Source: Akkermansiaceae bacterium
Lineage (GTDB): Bacteria > Verrucomicrobiota > Verrucomicrobiia > Verrucomicrobiales > Akkermansiaceae
DNA length: 5,223 nt
Direction: 5' to 3'
Assembly: GCA_029287105.1 (NCBI GenBank)
Contig: JARFRT010000195.1
Span: 1 to 5,223 of the forward strand
The position numbers were made by a program, and so were the translations under genes. Below the pieces are notes generated by a model. That model was not told the origin of the DNA. It saw only the letters and a program-made list of their open reading frames with translations, and ran no database searches. This document shows positions 1 to 5,223 of the stretch, in pieces (the first letter of the stretch is position 1; every line of letters begins with the position of its first letter).

Positions 1-143
1 GCGCCTCCCGCCCCAGCGAGGTTACGAGCACCTTTTACCGATAATCATCGTTTTATTCCACTCTATCCCCGAAACCGACTGACATCTTCTTGCTCTTTTC
101 CCGATCAACTCTCCTCAATCACTCAATTTTTACCAATTAGACC
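1..143 (+). other. Leader region upstream of rpmG
   Basis: I see no gene in this stretch on either strand. It is pyrimidine-rich and becomes AT-rich just before the rpmG start. An interrupted palindrome of the form CGAT-AATC-ATCG lies at 39-50 and includes GATAAT (40-45). That hexamer resembles a -10 box or half of a Fur-family operator. No acceptable -35 box sits 16-18 bases upstream of it, and CTGACA at 79-84 has no matching -10 box. A promoter for the ribosomal protein genes is expected here, but I cannot place it. Confidence 0.4.
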
Positions 144-317
144 ATGGCACGCGACATCATCATCCTCGAATGCACGGAAGCAAAGGCTGAAGGAAAGCCC
201 ACTTCCCGCTACACATCCACGCGCAACAAAAAAAGCCTCAACACTCCAGGTCGACTGGAAAAGGTGAAGTATAACCCCTTCTTGCGCCGTCGCACCCTCC
301 ATCGCGAGATGCGCTAG
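144..317 (+). CDS. rpmG: 50S ribosomal protein L33 (bL33), zinc-free (C-) form
   Basis: This gene encodes a 57-residue basic protein of the large ribosomal subunit near the E site. The family is recognised from the N-terminal beta strand MARDIIILEC, the SRYTSTRNKK stretch (residues 21-30), the TPGRLEK turn (34-40) and the KYNPFLRRRTLHRE tail (42-55). The length is typical of bL33. Zinc-binding forms carry two CxxC pairs. Here the first pair is reduced to C10 with A13, and the second is replaced by non-cysteine residues around N44-L47, so this is a C- protein. The ATG at 144 is preceded by ACCAATTAGACC, with no Shine-Dalgarno site. The bS18 gene follows after 40 bases on the same strand, so the two are probably co-transcribed. 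The gene is short enough to be missed by length-filtered ORF calling. Confidence 0.93.
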   Translation: MARDIIILECTEAKAEGKPTSRYTSTRNKKSLNTPGRLEKVKYNPFLRRRTLHREMR

Positions 318-357
318 ACCTGTATCCATCAGCACACTGAACAACCTATTTTTTATC

Positions 358-609
358 ATGTCCTCAATATCTACTCCTAAGAACAAGGAACGTCGGATCT
401 CCTTCTGGAAGGCTAACCGCCCTATGCCGCACCGCCGTCATGACATTCCAGAAGCCGAAGTTGACTATAAAAACGTAGAGCTTCTTGCCAAGTTCACCAC
501 CGAAACAGGCAAGATCCTCCCACGTCGTGTCACGGGCGTTTCTGCCAAGCTGCACCGCAAGATTACCCGCTCGATCAAGCGTGCCCGTGCATGCAACCTG
601 CTCGGATAA
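358..609 (+). CDS. rpsR: 30S ribosomal protein S18 (bS18)
   Basis: This gene encodes an 83-residue small-subunit protein that binds 16S rRNA in the platform with bS6. The diagnostic bS18 core is intact: VDYKNVELLAKFTTETGKIL (residues 35-54), then PRRVTGVSAKLHRK (55-68) and the arginine/lysine-rich helix ITRSIKRARACNLL. The N-terminal 35 residues are basic and variable, as is usual. There is no N-terminal cysteine cluster, and the only cysteine is C79 near the end, so no zinc site is expected. The ATG at 358 is preceded by a T-rich stretch without a Shine-Dalgarno site. The gene lies 40 bases after rpmG and is followed by an intrinsic terminator, so the pair looks like a complete transcription unit. 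bS6 and single-strand DNA-binding protein genes, common S18 neighbours elsewhere, are not present here. Confidence 0.96.
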   Translation: MSSISTPKNKERRISFWKANRPMPHRRHDIPEAEVDYKNVELLAKFTTETGKILPRRVTGVSAKLHRKITRSIKRARACNLLG

Positions 610-668
610 TCCGCAGTTGAGTCAACCGGGAATGGATCCCCAAGTGATCCGATTCTTATAGAATTTCC

Positions 669-701
669 AAGCCTGTCCGATGAAAAACGGGCAGGCTTTT
701 T
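669..701 (+). terminator. Rho-independent terminator after rpsR
   Basis: The left arm AAGCCTGTCCG (669-679) pairs with CGGGCAGGCTT (688-698). This gives 11 base pairs with a single G-T wobble and an 8-base A-rich loop. A run of five T (697-701) starts at the base of the stem. It sits 60 bases past the rpsR stop codon and before the folE2 promoter candidate, so it separates the ribosomal protein unit from folE2. Confidence 0.85.
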
Positions 702-722
702 GCTTTATCTATCTTCCTCTAT

Positions 723-751
723 TTGTCGTTGCATAACGCTCTATTTACGAT
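723..751 (+). promoter_or_regulatory. Candidate sigma70 promoter for folE2
   Basis: TTGTCG (723-728) and TACGAT (746-751) each match four of six consensus bases and are exactly 17 bases apart. They lie just after the rpsR terminator. Transcription would begin near 758, leaving a leader of about 18 bases before the folE2 ATG. Both boxes are imperfect, and no operator could be recognised around them. Confidence 0.4.
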
Positions 752-775
752 CACAGACTCGCGGTCGACCCTGCC

Positions 776-1558
776 ATGAAGGAACTTAAAGACACACAGA
801 ATGAGTTTGATGATCGCAATATCGCCATCGATCGTGTCGGCGTAAAAGCCCTGCGTTTTCCGCTGGAGGTACGCAACAAGGACGGCAGCACCCAGCGGAC
901 CGTCGCGACCACTGCGCTCGCCGTGGATCTTCCTCATCACTTCAAGGGCACCCATATGAGCCGCTTCGTGGAGGTGCTGAACTCACACGGGAACTGCCTC
1001 GATGTGCGTGAAATGACGGCCATTCCCGACGAGTTGCTGGGCCGGCTCGACGCGCGTAAGGCCCATGTCGAGTTTCGTTTCCCATTCTTCCGCAGCAAAC
1101 CCGCGCCCGTAACTCGAATGCCTGGCGTGATGGACTATGAGGTGGTCTTTGAATCGGAGTCCGACATCGAAGGAAACAACGATTTCGTGCTCACCGTCAT
1201 CGTTCCCGTGGCGACGCTCTGTCCGTGTTCCAAGGCCATCAGCGACCGCGGTGCCCACAACCAGCGCGGCACCGTCACCTACTCGGTCCGTTTCAAGGAG
1301 CCTATCTGGATTGAGGATTTGATCGACCTCGTGGAGTCCTCGGCAAGTTGCGAACTCTACAGTCTGCTGAAAAGGCCGGACGAAAAAGCGGTGACCGAGC
1401 GGGCTTATGACAACCCGGTATTTGTCGAGGACCTGGTGCGTAACATCGCCGCCCGATCCAATGCCCAGGAAAACATCATCTGGTACCGGGTCGAAGCAGA
1501 GAATTTCGAGTCGATCCACAACCACAATGCCTACGCCGTGGTCGAAAAGGCGAGGTAG
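776..1558 (+). CDS. folE2: GTP cyclohydrolase I, type IB (FolE2)
   Basis: This cytosolic enzyme converts GTP to 7,8-dihydroneopterin triphosphate, the first step toward tetrahydrofolate and the source of precursor for queuosine. It has 260 residues, the usual FolE2 length. Family signatures are DLPHHFKGTHMSRF (residues 51-64), LCPCSKAIS (148-156) followed by GAHNQRG (159-165), PDEKAVTERAYDNPVFVEDL (201-220) and ESIHNHNAYA (245-254). Counting spacing against the Neisseria enzyme as I remember it, C149, H161 and E203 would be the metal ligands, with E218 and H248 in the active site. All are present, so the enzyme should be active. The ATG at 776 has no Shine-Dalgarno site, but it gives a full-length N terminus. 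Unlike FolE (type IA), this family can work with metals other than zinc and is Zur-controlled in some bacteria. It has its own promoter candidate and is separated from rpsR by a terminator. Confidence 0.95.
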   Translation: MKELKDTQNEFDDRNIAIDRVGVKALRFPLEVRNKDGSTQRTVATTALAVDLPHHFKGTHMSRFVEVLNSHGNCLDVREMTAIPDELLGRLDARKAHVEFRFPFFRSKPAPVTRMPGVMDYEVVFESESDIEGNNDFVLTVIVPVATLCPCSKAISDRGAHNQRGTVTYSVRFKEPIWIEDLIDLVESSASCELYSLLKRPDEKAVTERAYDNPVFVEDLVRNIAARSNAQENIIWYRVEAENFESIHNHNAYAVVEKAR

Positions 1559-1593
1559 AGGGGGAGGGGGATTCTTTTCTGCGTGATTGGTTT

Positions 1594-1622
1594 TCAAAAA
1601 AACAGGCGTGTCATTTTTTTGA
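1594..1622 (+). terminator. Possible weak terminator: A-tract/T-tract hairpin after folE2
   Basis: TCAAAAAAA (1594-1602) and TTTTTTTGA (1614-1622) are perfect 9-base complements around an 11-base loop. Either strand would form an A-U stem whose 3' arm is itself a T run. It lies 35 bases past the folE2 stop and only 20 bases before the next start codon. The stem has almost no GC, so it is weaker than a classical terminator. It could instead act as a flexible promoter or UP-like element for the next gene. Confidence 0.3.
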
Positions 1623-1642
1623 GACTGCAGTAGACAGGAGGC

Positions 1643-2062
1643 ATGTCAGACGACTCCTACCTCCGCCGCCCCTATCTCACGCTTCCTGGTGCCACCGGCA
1701 TGCCGGACGTCCGTGAGATTCTCGCCCGTATGCCCGATGAGCAAAAACATCGTTTTGAATCATCGGGAGAATTTATCCGCCGTCTCGCCTTCCGTATTTC
1801 CAAATGGCGTGAGGGGCTTCCCGCAGACGAGGAGCCTGCGATTTTTGCCCTGATGTCCACTGGTGACGCTGTCGAGGTGCACACCCTGGGTGAAGACGGT
1901 CACTCCAGTGTGGTGGTGGAGGGTTTCCTCAATGGTTCGCCTTGTATGTTCATCAGTCATCAATCGAGCTTCCAGGTGGTGTGTTACACACGGAAAATCG
2001 AGGAGGAAAAACCACGGCGAAAGATCGGGTTTTACGTGGGAGGCGAGGAAATCGAGGCATAG
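1643..2062 (+). CDS. Conserved-looking hypothetical protein, 139 residues
   Basis: I do not recognise the family. The reading frame is continuous and well used, with codon choice like its neighbours, and an in-frame TAG at 1631-1633 limits any upstream extension. No signal peptide or membrane segment is seen, so it should be cytoplasmic. Residues 1-20 look extended. Residues 22-57 look helical and charged (VREILARMPDEQ, then EFIRRLAFRISKWREGL). Residues 64-135 alternate as beta strands (AIFALM, AVEVHTL, SSVVVEGFL, CMFISH, FQVVCY, RKIGFYVGG), suggesting a small beta sandwich or barrel with a basic loop EEEKPRRK (120-127). The start is unusual: AGGAGG (1636-1641) is only one base from the ATG. 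It lies 84 bases after folE2, and no functional link is evident. Confidence 0.75.
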   Translation: MSDDSYLRRPYLTLPGATGMPDVREILARMPDEQKHRFESSGEFIRRLAFRISKWREGLPADEEPAIFALMSTGDAVEVHTLGEDGHSSVVVEGFLNGSPCMFISHQSSFQVVCYTRKIEEEKPRRKIGFYVGGEEIEA

Positions 2063-2105
2063 GGCGGCAGGAACAAGAAGGCTGGGTGCTCGGCGCTTTA
2101 CTCCG

Positions 2106-2128
2106 GCCGGCAGCCTCTGCTGCCCGGC
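2106..2128. other. GC-rich hairpin downstream of the hypothetical gene
   Basis: GCCGGCAGC (2106-2114) pairs with GCTGCCCGGC (2119-2128) around a 4-base CTCT loop. This makes nine pairs with one bulged C (2125). There is no T run after it on either strand. It lies between the stop of the + strand gene at 2062 and the stop of the - strand small ORF at 2156, so it could protect or end both convergent transcripts. The function is inferred only from position. Confidence 0.4.
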
Positions 2129-2155
2129 AAGATAGCCGGAATCCATCTTCGCTTT

Positions 2156-2263
2156 TCAGAGGAACCTGGCCAGATACCATAACAGCACAGGCGCAGTCAT
2201 GATCGAAAATAAAATGATAATACCACGAATCATGGTTTGGTGATAGGTTGATATTCTACTCAT
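2156..2263 (-). CDS. Possible 35-residue single-span membrane protein
   Basis: Read on the - strand, ATG at 2263-2261 to the stop at 2158-2156 gives a 35-residue peptide. It has a polar, basic N terminus (MSRISTYHQTMIR) and one hydrophobic helix of about 18-20 residues (IIILFSIMTAPVLLWYL), ending in ARFL. This is the architecture of a small inner-membrane protein with its N terminus in the cytoplasm. The same frame is open further upstream to 2440, but that part is Arg/Pro/His-rich and looks like noncoding translation. I therefore prefer the internal ATG, where the composition changes sharply and the DNA becomes AT-rich. There is no Shine-Dalgarno site, in line with most genes here. I recognise no family, and chance occurrence of such a short frame cannot be excluded. 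Confidence 0.4.
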   Translation of the reverse strand: MSRISTYHQTMIRGIIILFSIMTAPVLLWYLARFL

Positions 2264-2524
2264 GTTCAATTTTTTAATCGTATTTCGGTCGGGGTCACCC
2301 ATGCGGGGGGGGATTCGATGGTCACGGCAAAAACCGGGAGCCGGACCGTGGCGCGATCGTGTTGACACAGCAGAATGGTTGCGACGCAAGCAATGGATAC
2401 GGGTCCCAGACCCCCTGGCAACAATGGTCGCAAGATCCATTCTTGCCGCAACATCCTGTCATCCGAGGTATTTTCAGACAGAAGATTGCCTTTTCGGCGT
2501 TTAAGTGAATAGTAATCACCACGC
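2264..2524. other. Intergenic region between the small ORF and gspE
   Basis: This 261-base stretch has no convincing protein-coding frame on either strand. It contains a run of eight G (2305-2312), GGTCAC repeated directly at 2293-2298 and 2320-2325, and a large imperfect palindrome at 2360-2453. The last 70 bases before the gspE start are AT-richer and should hold its promoter or leader. TTGACA at 2362-2367 lacks a -10 partner at the right distance, so I do not call a promoter. Confidence 0.5.
2360..2453. repeat. Large imperfect palindrome (structured RNA or decayed palindromic repeat)
   Basis: Four nested complementary segments are visible. TGTTG (2360-2364) pairs with CAACA (2449-2453), AGAATGG (2372-2378) with CCATTCT (2437-2443), TTGCGAC (2379-2385) with GTCGCAA (2427-2433), and an apical GGGTC (2401-2405) with GACCC (2409-2413) over a CCA loop. 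The middle two form one 14-pair helix interrupted by a 3-base bulge (GAT, 2434-2436). The element ends 71 bases before the gspE start. It could be a leader RNA, a small RNA on either strand, or a miniature palindromic element. It matches no RNA family I can recognise (not tRNA, tmRNA or SRP RNA). Confidence 0.5.
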
Positions 2525-4228
2525 ATGACAGACCTACTTATTGCACCCGCCCGCGAAAGCGGCTGTGACGATCTCGACGCCCTTGCCGGCGTCGTCCAGA
2601 CGGCCGCCGAACAACAGCGTTCACCGGTCGACGATATCCTCGATTCGGGAACCATCGACGAGGAACCATATCTTGCCGCTCTTGCAGAAAAGACGGGGAT
2701 GGAATGGGTTTCCAGCATCCCTGAATTTGAGAAGGTGGTGCCGCTGCGCGCAGCCTGTGGCCCCCGTGTCGCCCTCGCCTACCGCCTGCTGCCGATGGAG
2801 TTGGAAGGGGACGGGGAGAACCAAAGCCTGGTTTTGCTGACCTATGACCCCCTCAACCTGGTGGCCCGCCAAGCCGCTACCCAGCAGATCGCGCTTCCCA
2901 TTGTCTGGAAAATGGCGTCACGCCGGCGGATCCACGAGTCGCTCCGCAAACTCTACGGGGTCGGCGCGGACACCTTTGAGCAGATTCTCGAAGGCCGTGA
3001 CCTCGATTACGACAATCTTGAAAATGCGGATGAGGCCAATGTTATCGATGCCGATGAGGACGAGGAGGCCAGCGTGGTTAAATTTGTCAACCAGATCATC
3101 CGTGAAGCCCTCCAGCAGCGCGCCACCGATATCCACGTCGAGCCCTTGCATGACAACCTGCGCATCCGCTACCGCATCGATGGTCTGCTGGTTGATGTCA
3201 CCGTGCCCGATAACATCAAGGCCCTGCAGAGCTCGGTGATTGCCCGCCTGAAAATCATGGCGCATCTCGATATTGCCGAGCGCCGCCTGCCGCAGGACGG
3301 ACGGATCAACCTGCAGTTCGAAGGCGGAGGGATCGATGTGCGGGTCGCGACCGTGCCGACGGTCGAGGGTGAGAGCGTCAGCTTACGACTGCTCAACCAG
3401 GAGAAATTCACCATCGCCAAATTGCAGCTTGAGCCATTTGTGCAGGACAAGATCGAGCAACTGCTGAAGCTGTCCAACGGGATTTGCCTGATCACCGGCC
3501 CTACTGGATCGGGAAAGTCGACCAGTCTGTACTCCTTTCTGAGTGAGGTGAACTCACCGGATACCCGGATCGTCACCATCGAGGATCCTGTGGAGAACAA
3601 GCTGCCCGGAGTGATGCAAATTGCCGTTAAATCCGAGATCGGCCTTACCTTTGCCAGCGGCCTGCGTTCGATTCTCCGGGCCGATCCCAACATTGTGATG
3701 ATTGGTGAGATCCGTGATCTTGAGACGGCTGAAATCGCCATCCGGGCATCACTGACCGGTCACCTCGTGTTCAGCACCCTGCACACCAATGATGCCATGG
3801 GCGGGATTAGCCGACTTATCGATATGGGGGTCGAGCCATTCCTTCTTTCAGCCTCGGTCCGCGCGTTCCTCGCCCAGCGCCTTGTGCGCCGTCTTTGTCC
3901 CAGTTGTAAAAAACCGCACGAACTGACCGCGTTTCAGCGTGAGGAGTTGGGGATTCCCGACCACATTACCGGCCAATGCTACGATGCTGTAGGCTGCGAT
4001 CGCTGCCGCAACACCGGCTTTAGTGGCCGGTTCGCCATTTACGAGGTTGTTCTGCTGACCGAGGAAATGCAGGATCTGATCGTGCGAGGGGAAGACAGTC
4101 GCAAGCTCCAGGAGCAGTCGTACAAGGATGGCTACGTCCCGATGCGCGAGTATGGTTGGCATAAGTGTATGGCGGGGCAAACAACCCTTGAAGAGGTTAT
4201 CTCCGTTACCAGTGCCGAACTTTGTTAG
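2525..4228 (+). CDS. gspE: GspE/PilB family assembly ATPase (type II secretion / type IV pilus)
   Basis: This is a cytoplasmic hexameric AAA+-like ATPase that powers pilin or pseudopilin assembly through the GspF/PilC platform. It has 567 residues, close to PilB length. Residues 15-145 form an N-terminal domain related to GspE_N/MshEN. An acidic linker (about 160-182) follows, then the N2 domain with RATDIHVEP (199-207) and RIRYRIDG (213-220). The motor contains Walker A GPTGSGKST (325-333), the Asp box TRIVTIEDPVE (347-357), Walker B NIVMIGEIRD (389-398, catalytic E395) and the His box TGHLVFSTLHTND (411-423). A tetracysteine zinc site, CPSC (458-461) and CDRC (491-494), marks the assembly class rather than PilT-type retraction ATPases. 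All key residues are present, so it should be active. The start has no Shine-Dalgarno site. gspF follows after 52 bases. GspE and PilB cannot be separated on sequence alone. Confidence 0.95.
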   Translation: MTDLLIAPARESGCDDLDALAGVVQTAAEQQRSPVDDILDSGTIDEEPYLAALAEKTGMEWVSSIPEFEKVVPLRAACGPRVALAYRLLPMELEGDGENQSLVLLTYDPLNLVARQAATQQIALPIVWKMASRRRIHESLRKLYGVGADTFEQILEGRDLDYDNLENADEANVIDADEDEEASVVKFVNQIIREALQQRATDIHVEPLHDNLRIRYRIDGLLVDVTVPDNIKALQSSVIARLKIMAHLDIAERRLPQDGRINLQFEGGGIDVRVATVPTVEGESVSLRLLNQEKFTIAKLQLEPFVQDKIEQLLKLSNGICLITGPTGSGKSTSLYSFLSEVNSPDTRIVTIEDPVENKLPGVMQIAVKSEIGLTFASGLRSILRADPNIVMIGEIRDLETAEIAIRASLTGHLVFSTLHTNDAMGGISRLIDMGVEPFLLSASVRAFLAQRLVRRLCPSCKKPHELTAFQREELGIPDHITGQCYDAVGCDRCRNTGFSGRFAIYEVVLLTEEMQDLIVRGEDSRKLQEQSYKDGYVPMREYGWHKCMAGQTTLEEVISVTSAELC

Positions 4229-4280
4229 TTGGTAGCCTTTCCTATGTTCTTTCCTTTATTTCAAACACGCATCAGTATTT

Positions 4281-5223
4281 ATGGCAGTATTCACCTATAA
4301 GGCACTCGACAAGGCCGGAGCCGTTAGTCACGGCGAGATCACAGCGGGCGATCGTCCCGAGGCACTGAAGGTGTTGGGGAAACGCGGGCTTCAGCCAGTC
4401 AAGCTCACCGCGACATCGGTTGCGAAGGAGGGTAAGCCCAAACCGGGCGAAAAGTCGTCTCGATCTGCGGCGAAAGCAGCAGCGGGAGGCAAGGATGCTC
4501 CGGTTGGCACCGACGGCTTAGTCAAGCTTAAGCGGTCTGAGGTCGTACTTTTTACCGAAGAGCTTAGTGAGATGTTAGGGGCGGGGCTTCAGCTCGAGCC
4601 TGCGTTGAAATCGATGGAAAACCGTGAGGAGTTGGGTGCGCTCAAGGATGTTTCCCGTGCTGTGCGCCAGTTGGTTCGTGACGGGGCAAGTTTTTCTTCC
4701 TCGCTGCGTAAGGTCAGCACCAGCTTTGGCCCGCTCTACTGCAGCCTCACGGCAGCCGGTGAAGCGAGCGGCGCGCTGGACACGATTCTCAAGCGCCAGG
4801 CGCACTATCTCAAGACCTTGCAGGAGTTGCAAAGCAAGGTGACACTCGCTCTGATCTATCCGGCATTTCTTGTGCTGGCAGGTATCGGTGTGGGGATCAT
4901 CTTTGTGACGAAGCTGATTCCCCAGTTGACGGATCTCATTTCCAGCACCCCTGGCGGGAAGATTCCATTGGGCGCAAAAATTCTGATAGGCACCAGTGAT
5001 TTCTTTCAAGAATGGTGGCTGGTGCTTCTGCTTACCATCCTGGGGGGCTCCCTTGTTTTCAAGGCCTGGAAAGATGCTGAGTCGAACAGACTCACCTGGG
5101 ACCGGATCCAGCTCAAGCTGCCGTTGATCGGTAAAGTGATCGAATCGCGATTTTACGTCCAGTTTCTTGAAACCCTCGCCAACCTCGTGGGCAATGGCTT
5201 GCCTCTGCTGCGCTCCCTTGAAT
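4281..5223 (+). CDS. gspF: GspF/PilC family inner-membrane platform protein (3' end outside the window)
   Basis: The first 314 residues of a protein that is usually about 400 are present, and the frame is open to the window edge. It is the inner-membrane platform that couples the GspE/PilB motor to pseudopilin assembly. The N terminus MAVFTYKALDKAG is the family hallmark. The first T2SF cytoplasmic domain spans about 86-186 (VVLFTEELSEMLGAGLQL at 88-105, GEASGALD at 160-167). The first membrane helix is near 189-212 (ALIYPAFLVLAGIGVGIIFV), and the second is near 245-262 (WWLVLLLTILGG). The second T2SF domain begins at FYVQFLETLANLVGNGLPLL (291-310). An Ala/Lys/Gly-rich linker lies at 47-82. 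The ATG at 4281 follows an AT-rich leader with no Shine-Dalgarno site. With only 52 bases after gspE and no terminator between, the two form one operon. Confidence 0.93.
   Translation, partial: MAVFTYKALDKAGAVSHGEITAGDRPEALKVLGKRGLQPVKLTATSVAKEGKPKPGEKSSRSAAKAAAGGKDAPVGTDGLVKLKRSEVVLFTEELSEMLGAGLQLEPALKSMENREELGALKDVSRAVRQLVRDGASFSSSLRKVSTSFGPLYCSLTAAGEASGALDTILKRQAHYLKTLQELQSKVTLALIYPAFLVLAGIGVGIIFVTKLIPQLTDLISSTPGGKIPLGAKILIGTSDFFQEWWLVLLLTILGGSLVFKAWKDAESNRLTWDRIQLKLPLIGKVIESRFYVQFLETLANLVGNGLPLLRSLE

Noticed and set aside
630..655. Hairpin GAATGGATC / GATCCGATTC after rpsR
   Set aside because: Only nine pairs with a bulge and no T run directly after it. The much stronger terminator at 669-701 follows.
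1553..1570. G-rich run as a possible G-quadruplex
   Set aside because: It has only two long G runs and short neighbours, not the four runs needed for a convincing quadruplex.
983..1597. 204-residue - strand frame opposite folE2
   Set aside because: It is an antisense shadow of the clearly conserved folE2 and shows no recognisable protein features of its own.
2362..2367. Perfect TTGACA as a -35 box
   Set aside because: No -10-like hexamer lies 16-18 bases downstream on the + strand, and the sequence is part of the large palindrome.
2264..2440. N-terminal extension of the - strand small ORF to 94 residues
   Set aside because: The extra 59 residues are Arg/Pro/His-rich with no domain-like pattern, and they overlap the palindrome. 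The hydrophobic part is better explained by the internal ATG at 2263.
2486..2515. TTGCCT...TAGTAA as a gspE promoter
   Set aside because: The -10 match is poor (three of six), and transcription would start almost at the ATG.
3169..3741. 190-residue - strand frame opposite gspE
   Set aside because: It is Ser/Arg/Pro-rich and antisense to the conserved motor domain, a typical shadow frame.
4575..5009. 144-residue - strand frame opposite gspF
   Set aside because: It lies antisense to the GspF frame, whose family motifs and membrane helices fix the coding strand.

Overview
This window looks like ordinary chromosomal backbone DNA from a Gram-negative bacterium. The combination is most like a member of the PVC group, probably Verrucomicrobiota. 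That rests on recalled protein style (a short bL33 followed directly by bS18), on the almost complete absence of Shine-Dalgarno sites, and on a GspE/PilB-GspF pair. I have moderate confidence in the assignment, because no search could be run. There are no transposases, integrases, phage genes, CRISPR arrays, rRNA or recognisable tRNA genes.

Layout, left to right. Positions 1-143 are leader DNA. Two ribosomal protein genes follow on the + strand: rpmG (bL33, 144-317) and rpsR (bS18, 358-609). A good intrinsic terminator closes them at 669-701. folE2, the type IB GTP cyclohydrolase, runs from 776 to 1558 behind a plausible sigma70 promoter. Next comes a 139-residue protein of unknown function (1643-2062). 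Positions 2063-2524 hold no large gene. They contain a GC-rich hairpin, a possible 35-residue single-span membrane protein on the - strand (2156-2263), a run of eight G, and a roughly 94-base imperfect palindrome (2360-2453) that could be a structured RNA or a decayed palindromic repeat. A secretion/pilus pair completes the window: the AAA+ assembly ATPase GspE/PilB (2525-4228) and the inner-membrane platform protein GspF/PilC (from 4281, cut by the window edge).

How the genes work together. rpmG and rpsR supply ribosomal subunit proteins. FolE2 feeds GTP into tetrahydrofolate and/or queuosine synthesis. The GspE-GspF pair forms the motor core of a type II secretion or type IV pilus machine. 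The first three genes share one feature: bL33 has lost its zinc-binding cysteines, bS18 has no zinc site, and FolE2 is the GTP cyclohydrolase family not tied strictly to zinc. This fits a zinc-sparing group, although no Zur site was established.

No clearly new multi-gene system is visible. The best candidates for follow-up are the 2360-2453 palindrome, the small membrane ORF next to it, and the unknown 139-residue protein.
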